This document shows positions 7,705-14,209 of a stretch of DNA of 42,898 nucleotides, in pieces. Under the pieces are notes generated by a model. The model was not told the origin of the DNA, made no database searches, and saw only the letters and a program-made list of their open reading frames with translations. Numbering within the stretch: the first letter of the stretch is position 1; every line of letters starts with the position of its first letter. This stretch comes from DASYQD01 sp036005845 (lineage in GTDB: Bacteria > Acidobacteriota > Thermoanaerobaculia > Multivoradales > JAIOJS01), in NCBI GenBank assembly GCA_036005845.1, contig DASYQD010000101.1, forward strand, positions 1 through 42,898, in the 5' to 3' direction. Made by a program: the position numbers and the translations under genes.

Positions 7705-8344
7705 GGCGGGTGAGCACCGCCACCCAGACCACGTGCGGCCCGTCGCCGCTCATGTCGACGGCGGCGCCGATGCCGAGCTTCATGTAGCCGGACTCGAAGA
7801 GCTCGGTGCGGCCCTTCGTCGCGACGTCGATCGCCTGCGCCGCGCTCAGCGCGTCGACGACGATGGCCTGGCCGATGGCGCCCGAGGCCATCTTGTCGCC
7901 CTGGCGGCCGGGAGTTTGGTCGTGGTAACTCGGGCTGCCGCCGGCGTTGGCGCGGTCGACCGCCATGATCGCCGGATTGCCGGCCGGCGCGGCGACGAGA
8001 CGCGAGCCGAGATCGGCGACGGTGCTCGCCGGCTTGCCGGCGCGGAGGGCGGCGAGCAGCGCGAGCGCGTGCTCCTGCGCGGCACGGTCGAGCTTGGCGT
8101 CGGCGCGCAGGGCCGGGAGGTGATGCTCGGCGCGGCGCGCGTTGGCGGCGGCGAGGAACTGGGCACGCAGCGCGTCGAGGCCGGCGATGGAGACCGGTAG
8201 AGCGGCGGCGTGAACGGTGGTGGCCGCCTGGTACGTCGCCGCGGGCGCCGGCGTCGGCGTGGGTGTCGCGTCGTCCTGCGCCAGCGAGGACGTCGCGACG
8301 GCGACGAACGAAAACGCCAGCAGGAACGCGGTGGCCGGTCTCAT
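7700..8344 (-). CDS. secreted CAP/SCP-domain protein
   Basis: Exported protein of 214 aa with a signal peptide ending SSLAQ, a TPTPTPAP linker and a CAP (SCP/PR1-like) domain. CAP features are the first helix with NARRAEHHLPALRADAKLDRA, A-Q-E-HA, a GRTELFES-x2-KLGIG segment and the final strand with HVVWVAVLTRR. The canonical histidine and glutamate of the CAP cavity are partly visible. Role unknown; bacterial members are often extracellular. The ATG at 8344 overlaps the TGA of the upstream glycosidase gene as TGATG, so translation is probably coupled. A GTG at 8347 is an alternative start. The stop lies inside the hairpin shared with the proline dehydrogenase gene. Confidence 0.8.
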   Translation of the reverse strand: MRPATAFLLAFSFVAVATSSLAQDDATPTPTPAPAATYQAATTVHAAALPVSIAGLDALRAQFLAAANARRAEHHLPALRADAKLDRAAQEHALALLAALRAGKPASTVADLGSRLVAAPAGNPAIMAVDRANAGGSPSYHDQTPGRQGDKMASGAIGQAIVVDALSAAQAIDVATKGRTELFESGYMKLGIGAAVDMSGDGPHVVWVAVLTRR

Positions 8345-10266
8345 CACTGGTTAGAGGACGGACGCGCGGCGTTTCCTCCGCCCGCGAGCAGTCCCGCCAG
8401 CCGTTCGAGGCGCGCCACCGAGTCGGTGCGGCCGCCAGGGCGGTTGCGCGCCAGCCAGACTTGGGCATGTTCCTGGATGAGCGGCGCCAGCTCGGCGGCG
8501 AGCTCGGCACGCACCGACGGCGGCAGCTCGGGCACCGGCACGGTCGCTCCGGCGGCGAGCCGGGCGCGGCCGAGCCGGCAGGCGAGTCTCAGCAACCCCG
8601 CCACCCAGAGGAGCTCGCGGCGTACCAGTGCGAGCTCGGGATCGGACGGCGACAAGCTCGCGAGCGTCGCGATCCCATCTTCGACCCAGCTCTCCGTCGC
8701 CTGCAGACCTGCCTCGCTCAATCCGTTGTAGCGCCGCTGGGTGAGGTCCTGCAGCGGAAAGGCGAGCACGAAGAAGAGCGCAGTGCCGTTCTTCTGCGAG
8801 GCGCCGGTGCGCAGATAGGCGTCGCCCAGCGCCAGCGCCGCGGCGCCGGTGATGCGCGCCTCGTCCTCGAAGGCCCAGCGGTCGAGCAGCTCGGCCCAAG
8901 GGTGGCCGAGCGGCTCGGCGGCGGCGTCGACGTTCCAGGAGAAGCCGGCACCGGCGAGGAAGCCGAGGTACGACACCGGCAGCGGCTGCAGGTGGCCGAA
9001 GTCGCCCCAGTCGGTGATCAGGCAGCCGCGCGCGCCCGCCTCGCGGCCCGCCACCGCGGCGAGCGCCAGGTTGCGCAGCGCGTTGTCGGCGCGGCCGGCG
9101 ATGCTGTTCCAGCTGCTGGTGCCCGGGCAGACGACGAACTCGAGGCCCGACGCCGCGAACCGCTGCGCGTGGTCGAGGAACGGATGGTCGGCCTCGTAAC
9201 CCCACTCCAGCGCGATGGCGTCCTTCGGCAGCTCCGCGATCAGCTCGGGCTGCTCGATGATGATGTCGCCCCAGAACTGCATGCGGTGGCCGCGCGCGGC
9301 GACCAGCGCGTGCACCTGCTGCAGGAACTCGAGGTAGACGCGCACCTTGCCGCGTTCGGCCACCGCGGCGGCCGAACGGCCCTTGCCGAGGTCGAAGGTC
9401 TCGTCGAGGCCGACGTTGAGCTCGCCGCTGCGGAAGTTGGGCAGCAGCTGGTCGTAGAGGTCGCCGAGCAGCGCCAGGCTGCCGGGGTCGATGGGGCAGA
9501 GGCTGAACGGCTCGCGGCGTTCGCCGAAGGGGTGCTCGAGCCCTTCGGGGACCTCGGCGAGCTGCCGATACGGCTCGTGCACCAGCCAGCGGTGGAAGTG
9601 GCCGAAGCTGTTCTGGTTGGGCACCAGCTCGATGCCGACGGCCGCGCAGTGGTCGTCGAGCTCGCGCACCTCGCCGGGCGTGAGCGGCGAGGCGTCGCGC
9701 CATACCACTTCATGGCCGCGGTAGGCGAAGGTGTGCTCGGTGTAGAGCTGCAGCTCGTTGAGCTTCCAGGAAGCGAGGCGGTCGACGAGCGCGTGCAGCG
9801 TGGCCATCGTCGGCACCTTGTCGCGGCTGACGTCGAGCATCGCCCCGCGGCGGCGGAGGTGCGGCCAATCCTCGATCCGCGCGCACGGCAGCTCGCGGCT
9901 TTGCGCCTTGCCGTCGAGTGCGAGAGCGATCCACTGCGCCACCGTGCAGGCGCCGTAGAAGAGCCCGGCGTCGTCGGCGCCGACGACCTCGATGCCGCCG
10001 GCGTCGCAGCAGATGCGGTAGCCCTGCGCCGGCAGCTCGTCACCGGCCGCGGCGAGGCGCAGCGACAGCTCGCTGCGGCCGCTCTCGTCGCGCTGCAGCT
10101 CGACGCCGGCGCGCGCGAAGGCGCTGTCGATACGGCCGACGGCGCCCGCGAGCGTGACCGGCGATCCCTCGCAGCTCCAGCGCACGACGTCGCCGAGGGT
10201 GAGCGCTCCTGCGCCGAGCGCGATGCGGCGCGGTGGCGGCCAGAGCAATCGTGGGTGGCTGGACAT
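8344..10266 (-). CDS. glycoside hydrolase family 20-like protein (beta-N-acetylhexosaminidase)
   Basis: Probable exo-acting hexosaminidase of 640 aa. Residues about 10-130 form the zincin-like N-terminal domain usual in GH20. The TIM barrel starts at RRRGAMLDVSRDKVPT (about 138), with the typical W-K-LN-LQLY strand. The catalytic pair is D288-E289 in LNVGLDET; FGHFH and W-G-D follow the GH20 pattern. There is no signal peptide, so the protein may act in the cytoplasm, which is unusual for a chitin or glycan-degrading role and points to recycling of taken-up sugars. The C-terminal 120 residues are helical and not recognised. It is translationally coupled to the CAP-domain gene. Confidence 0.85.
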   Translation of the reverse strand: MSSHPRLLWPPPRRIALGAGALTLGDVVRWSCEGSPVTLAGAVGRIDSAFARAGVELQRDESGRSELSLRLAAAGDELPAQGYRICCDAGGIEVVGADDAGLFYGACTVAQWIALALDGKAQSRELPCARIEDWPHLRRRGAMLDVSRDKVPTMATLHALVDRLASWKLNELQLYTEHTFAYRGHEVVWRDASPLTPGEVRELDDHCAAVGIELVPNQNSFGHFHRWLVHEPYRQLAEVPEGLEHPFGERREPFSLCPIDPGSLALLGDLYDQLLPNFRSGELNVGLDETFDLGKGRSAAAVAERGKVRVYLEFLQQVHALVAARGHRMQFWGDIIIEQPELIAELPKDAIALEWGYEADHPFLDHAQRFAASGLEFVVCPGTSSWNSIAGRADNALRNLALAAVAGREAGARGCLITDWGDFGHLQPLPVSYLGFLAGAGFSWNVDAAAEPLGHPWAELLDRWAFEDEARITGAAALALGDAYLRTGASQKNGTALFFVLAFPLQDLTQRRYNGLSEAGLQATESWVEDGIATLASLSPSDPELALVRRELLWVAGLLRLACRLGRARLAAGATVPVPELPPSVRAELAAELAPLIQEHAQVWLARNRPGGRTDSVARLERLAGLLAGGGNAARPSSNQ

Positions 10267-10322
10267 GTCGTCGTGCGCGAGAGCCGGCTGGGCAGCGGAG
10301 CATGGAACGCGCCAGCGATGGC

Positions 10323-10357
10323 GTGCAAGCCGTGCAGCCGTGCAAGCCGTGCAAAGG
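10323..10357. repeat. tandem 9-bp repeat (GTGCAAGCC)
   Basis: Four units in a row: GTGCAAGCC, GTGCA-GCC, GTGCAAGCC, GTGCAAAGG. Slippage-type microsatellite in the divergent region upstream of the glycosidase gene; may also be a cluster of protein binding sites. Confidence 0.6.
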
Positions 10358-10542
10358 CGCCGCAGTAGGAATTGCGGAATGTCGCGCGCGCGTGACGCTT
10401 CGACCCGCGGCGGATGACAGCCGCCTTCCTACTCGCAAAGAGCGCAGCGAACGATGGTTGCGAGCCGCACCGCGGCCATCGGCGAGCCGGCGCGATCGCC
10501 ATCTCGCGCTGCGGCACGTTGCTTGCTCCTGGCGCGAATTCA

Positions 10543-10561
10543 GCGGACCGATGTGGTCCGC
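10543..10561 (+). promoter_or_regulatory. inverted repeat upstream of the exported-protein gene
   Basis: GCGGACC-GATGT-GGTCCGC is a perfect 7-bp inverted repeat ending 7 nt before the AGGGGGG ribosome binding site. It could be an operator or a leader hairpin that affects translation. Confidence 0.45.
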
Positions 10562-10582
10562 AAGTTTAGGGGGGACAAGCAG

Positions 10583-11701
10583 ATGGCGACGTTTCCCGGC
10601 TTCTCCGCAGGGCGCGAGAAGGCGGCGAGGCGCTCCCCGGTCCCCTCCGCTCACCGCCGCCACCGCATCTTGGGCCTCCGCTGCGCCGTCGGCGTGTTGC
10701 TGACCGCCGGCTTCATCCCGTCGCTTCGCGCCGCCGAGGTCGAGATGCCCGGCCTGCCCACCGATTCCACGGAGCGCGCCTGGTACACGGCGTTCATGAC
10801 GCGCTTCAACGCCCGCGTCGTGCCGAGCCTCCGGATCGATCCCGAGCTCGAGGCCAAGGTCGCCCGCGTGTGGGAGGGCATGGTGTCGCGGTTGACGGGA
10901 GGGAAGGGCGCGCACCCGACGCCGCTCGACCAGTACCCGCTGCTCAGCTTCGTCGACGACCGCTTCCTGGTGATGAAGATCAAGGACCCTCGCGGCAAGG
11001 ACACCTACGTCGTGCGCGCCGACGACGGCGGGCAGGTGCCGACGCTGTCGAGCACGCTCGCCGCCTATCTCGACGACGCGATCTATCCGAGCCTGCGGTC
11101 GATCGCGGAGGAGGAGCGGCAGAAGATCGTCGAGCATCCCGACTACCAGCCGAGCCTGCAGCAGCTCGCGGCGCAGAACCCGTTCCAGCACGGCCTGCCG
11201 ATCCGCGTGCCGGAGATGGGGCCGTTCAAGAACCGCGTGGTGGCGTTCACCGGCATCGGCGGCCGGCTCAGCGCCGCCGAGACCGCCGACTACGACCAGC
11301 GCAAGTGGCAGGAGGCCAGCGGGCGCAAGGTGGTCGGGGTCGTGCGCAATCAGCAGTGGGGCGTCGCCGTCGAGCTCGCCGACCTCGTCGAGCGGGGAAA
11401 CACGGTGTGCCGCTACCGCTTCGTGCGCGAGGTCGCGGCGGTCAAGGACGAGTTCGTCGGCGAGGGCCGGCGCGGCGTGCTGCTGCGCCAGCCGCGGCTG
11501 GGGTCGCTGCTCGAGATCAGCGGCTGCCTCGGCGGCTGCGAAGACGCGGCGCACTGGACGCGCATCTACCCCGAGCCGGAGAAGGGCCCCGTGGCGCCGT
11601 CACCGCTGCTGCGGCAGCCGCTGATGCCGGAGGTCGGCGATCCGTCAGCGGCGCCGATCGGCGGTCCCGGCCCGGTGATCGCGAGCGGCTGGCCCGGCTG
11701 A
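10583..11701 (+). CDS. exported protein of unknown function
   Basis: 372 aa. ATG 10583 is chosen since AGGGGGG stands 8 nt upstream; the longer frame from 10454 lacks such a site. An N-terminal basic stretch (HRRHR) and a hydrophobic segment with cleavage after SLRA (about residue 50) make a long signal peptide. The mature part is mixed alpha/beta and carries repeated short hydrophobic strands (VVAFTGIGG, KVVGVVRNQQWGVAVELADLV, CRYRFVREV). A pair of cysteines, CLGGC, occurs late. I recognise no family. The gap to the M28 peptidase gene contains alternative hairpins, so co-transcription is uncertain. Confidence 0.75.
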   Translation: MATFPGFSAGREKAARRSPVPSAHRRHRILGLRCAVGVLLTAGFIPSLRAAEVEMPGLPTDSTERAWYTAFMTRFNARVVPSLRIDPELEAKVARVWEGMVSRLTGGKGAHPTPLDQYPLLSFVDDRFLVMKIKDPRGKDTYVVRADDGGQVPTLSSTLAAYLDDAIYPSLRSIAEEERQKIVEHPDYQPSLQQLAAQNPFQHGLPIRVPEMGPFKNRVVAFTGIGGRLSAAETADYDQRKWQEASGRKVVGVVRNQQWGVAVELADLVERGNTVCRYRFVREVAAVKDEFVGEGRRGVLLRQPRLGSLLEISGCLGGCEDAAHWTRIYPEPEKGPVAPSPLLRQPLMPEVGDPSAAPIGGPGPVIASGWPG

Positions 11702-11775
11702 GCGGGAGGCGCGCGAGCAGGCGCGGTCGGCAGGATCGAACCTGCTCGCGCGTCTGCGGGTCGCGCGTCTCCCGC
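11702..11775 (+). promoter_or_regulatory. two mutually exclusive stem-loops between genes
   Basis: Segment 11710-11721 (CGCGCGAGCAGG) pairs perfectly with 11741-11752. The overlapping segment 11702-11716 pairs with 11761-11775 with one mismatch. TCGCGCGTCT occurs twice (from 11745 and 11761). Only one of the two stems can form at a time. It starts right after the stop of the exported-protein gene. Function as terminator or attenuator is inference. Confidence 0.4.
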
Positions 11776-11813
11776 CATGCGCGGGGCGCGGGATCGGCGG
11801 TCGCGAGACCGAC

Positions 11814-11819
11814 GTAGAA
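11814..11819 (+). promoter_or_regulatory. possible -10 box (TAGAAT) of the M28 peptidase gene
   Basis: TAGAAT, one base from consensus, 25 nt before the ATG. It gives a leader of under 20 nt with no Shine-Dalgarno sequence. The -35 is not clear. Confidence 0.35.
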
Positions 11820-11844
11820 TCGCGCGCTCCCGCTCGCACTGCAC

Positions 11845-14079
11845 ATGCGCCGCGCTCTCGCTGCCCTCGCCGTCGTGCTGGCGCTCGTCGCCTGGCGTTA
11901 CGCCCCGCCTTCGCCGCGTGGCGCGGACGCGCCGGCGGGCGAGTTCTCGGCGGTGCGAGCGAAGGCGGCGCTGGCGCGGGTGCTCGGCGACCAGCGGCCG
12001 CACCTCACCGGCGGCACCGCCAACGCCGCGGTTCGCGAGCGGCTGATCGCCGAGCTCCGGCGCCTCGGCTTGCAACCGCAAGTGGAGTGGCGGTTCGTCT
12101 GCGGCGACGGCGGGCGCTGCGCGCGGGTGGCGAACGTGATGGCGCGCGTTCTGGGCAGCGAGCCCGATAAGCCCGCGGTGCTGCTCGCCTGCCACTACGA
12201 CTCGGTGGGCGCCGGGCCCGGTGCTGCCGACGATGGCGCGGGCGTCGGCACCGCCCTCGAAACGGCGCGCGCGTTGGTCGCTTCGCCGCGACTGACGCAC
12301 GACGTCTGGCTGCTGATCGACGACGGCGAGGAGCAGGCGCTGCTCGGCGCCGAGGCGTTCGTGCGCGACGCGGCGCGCCTGCGGCGCGTCGGCGCCGCCG
12401 TCAACGTCGAGGCGCGCGGCACGACCGGACCGAGCCTGCTGTTCGAGCTGTCTACCGGCAGCGCCTGGCTCGTCGCCGAGGCGGCGCGGGCGCTGCCGCG
12501 GCCGGCGACGAACTCGATCTACTACACGCTCTATCAGCGGCTGCCGAACGATACCGACCTGACGGTGTTCAAGCGCCACGGCATGCAGGGCGTGAACTTC
12601 GCCTTCGTCGGCGGACCGCTGCGCTACCACACGCCGCGCGACGACCTCGACCACCTCGACCTCGGCAGCCTGCAGCACCACGGCGACCACGCGCTGGCGA
12701 TGGTGCGCGCGCTCGCCGGGGTGGAAAGCTCGTCGCGGCGCGCCGGCGAGGCGGTGTTCTTCGACCTGCTGACGCTGTTCGTCGTGCGCTGGCCGCAGCC
12801 GTGGACGTTGCCGTTGGCGCTTATCGGCGCGGCGATGGTCATTGCGGCAGTCGTGGTGCGGCGGCGGCGCGAGAGCGCCGGCGGCGGTGCGCCGCTGGCT
12901 GCGGCGCTGGCGCTCGGCACGCTCGTGACTGCCGGCGCGCTGGCGTGGCTGCTGCGCTGGCTGTTGAAGGCGCTCGGGGCGCTGCCTTATCAGTGGGTGG
13001 CGCATCGCTGGCCGCTGTCGCTGGCGTTCTGGGCGCTCGCGCTGGCTTCGCTGGGGCTGCTCGGCTGGGCCGGAGGCGACCGTCTCCAGCCGCGGAGCGC
13101 GTGGAAGGCCGTGTGGATCGGCTGGTCGGTGCTGGCGATCGCGGCGGCAGCCCTCGCGCCGGGCGTGTCGTATCCCTTCGTCGTCCCAGTCCTCGTCGCC
13201 GGGCTCGCGGGACTCGCGGCGGCGTTGACGCGCGCCGGCGACGCTTGGTCGTGGTTGCCGCCGCTCGTCGTGGCGGCCGTGGTGTGCTTTCCGCTGGCGT
13301 GGATGCTCTACGACGGCATGGGCGACGGCGCACTGTCTGGAGTGACCATCCTCGTCGCGCTGGTGCTCACCGGTGCGCTGCCGGCGCTCGCCGGCGCGTC
13401 CCGCCGTTGGCGCAAGATGCTGGCGATCGCGGGCGCGGCCGGCGTTCTCGCCGGCGCCGTAGCCGCGCTCGCGCTGCCGAAGTTCACCGTCGACGCACCG
13501 CAGCCGTTGTCGCTGGTGCTCTACCGCGACGCCGACCGCGGCGAGTCGCGTTGGGTGGCTGGTTCGACAGCGCTGCCGTTGCCACCGTCGCTCTCCGGAT
13601 TCGCGCCTCGGCGCGGAGCCTACCCGTGGGCACCGGACCTCAGAGCGTGGACCGCGCCGGCGCCATTCGCGGCGCCGCCGCCGGAGCTGACGCTCGAATC
13701 GGTGACGAGGACGGCCAGCGACGTGCGCGTGCGCGCCCGCCTGCGCTCCGCGCGGGGCGCGCCGATCGCCGGGCTCTACGTACCCGGCGACCGCATTGCC
13801 GCCGCGCGTCTCGAAGGCGAGGACGTGCCGTTGCCACCACCGGCAGCGCGAGGTGACTGGGAGACCGTCGAGGACGTCACGCTGCCGACTGAGGGCGCCG
13901 CGCTCGAGCTCGTTTTCACCGGCAGCGAGCCGGTCGAGCTCCACGTCTACGACGTGACGCTGGGCCTCGGCGCCGAGGGCGCGCCGCTGCTGCGCGCACG
14001 GCCGGACTGGGCGGTGCCCATCGGCCGCGGCGACCGCGCCGTCGTCTCGCGCCGCGTGCGGATCGACGCCCAGCACTGA
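11845..14079 (+). CDS. M28-family metallopeptidase with multi-pass membrane domain (ERMP1/Fxna-like)
   Basis: Membrane aminopeptidase-like protein of 744 aa. A signal anchor (residues 1-20) is followed by the M28 peptidase domain. Zinc-site residues are visible: H117 and D119 (CHYDS), the D129-D130 pair (ADDGAG), E162-E163 (DDGEEQALLG), E189 (NVEARG) and a histidine in YHTPRDDLDHLD. From about residue 300 there are some eight hydrophobic segments, then an extracytoplasmic beta domain of about 200 residues. This order matches the eukaryotic ERMP1/Fxna type and its bacterial relatives. Substrate unknown. Transcription probably starts at TAGAAT 11814-11819. Confidence 0.88.
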   Translation: MRRALAALAVVLALVAWRYAPPSPRGADAPAGEFSAVRAKAALARVLGDQRPHLTGGTANAAVRERLIAELRRLGLQPQVEWRFVCGDGGRCARVANVMARVLGSEPDKPAVLLACHYDSVGAGPGAADDGAGVGTALETARALVASPRLTHDVWLLIDDGEEQALLGAEAFVRDAARLRRVGAAVNVEARGTTGPSLLFELSTGSAWLVAEAARALPRPATNSIYYTLYQRLPNDTDLTVFKRHGMQGVNFAFVGGPLRYHTPRDDLDHLDLGSLQHHGDHALAMVRALAGVESSSRRAGEAVFFDLLTLFVVRWPQPWTLPLALIGAAMVIAAVVVRRRRESAGGGAPLAAALALGTLVTAGALAWLLRWLLKALGALPYQWVAHRWPLSLAFWALALASLGLLGWAGGDRLQPRSAWKAVWIGWSVLAIAAAALAPGVSYPFVVPVLVAGLAGLAAALTRAGDAWSWLPPLVVAAVVCFPLAWMLYDGMGDGALSGVTILVALVLTGALPALAGASRRWRKMLAIAGAAGVLAGAVAALALPKFTVDAPQPLSLVLYRDADRGESRWVAGSTALPLPPSLSGFAPRRGAYPWAPDLRAWTAPAPFAAPPPELTLESVTRTASDVRVRARLRSARGAPIAGLYVPGDRIAAARLEGEDVPLPPPAARGDWETVEDVTLPTEGAALELVFTGSEPVELHVYDVTLGLGAEGAPLLRARPDWAVPIGRGDRAVVSRRVRIDAQH

Positions 14080-14106
14080 GCCGCACAGCTGGCCGCGCGG
14101 CTCGGT

Positions 14107-14200
14107 CCTACCGCCACGCGCGTGCACGTGCGCGGCGTCATCTTTGCCGCCGCGCGCCGAGTGTGCGGCCTCATCCTTGCAAATACAGCCCGGCGGTAGG
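14107..14200 (+). promoter_or_regulatory. split inverted repeat in the formate dehydrogenase promoter region
   Basis: CCTACCGCC (14107-14115) is repeated in inverse as GGCGGTAGG (14192-14200), 76 bp apart. The right arm overlaps the presumed -10 box. It could be a pair of operator half-sites for a looping regulator, or the base of a long hairpin. In the gap 14080-14209 nothing else is recognised. Confidence 0.35.
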
Positions 14201-14202
14201 AT
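14197..14202 (+). promoter_or_regulatory. -10-like box (TAGGAT) 7 nt before the formate dehydrogenase start
   Basis: TAGGAT, 7 nt, then ATG 14210. Its GG at 14199-14200 could alternatively be read as a weak Shine-Dalgarno, but the leaderless pattern recurs in the window. Confidence 0.35.
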
Positions 14203-14209
14203 CGCCGCG

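Larger units (their letters stand above)
10267..10582. other. 316-bp divergent intergenic region
   Basis: Lies between the glycosidase (minus) and the exported-protein gene (plus). It holds a short tandem repeat (10323-10357) and a hairpin before the plus-strand gene (10543-10561). No convincing coding frame or clear -10/-35 pair seen for either gene. Confidence 0.6.

Noticed and set aside
10454..10582. N-terminal extension of the exported protein
   Set aside because: No ribosome binding site at 10454, while ATG 10583 has AGGGGGG and leaves a signal peptide near the N-terminus.
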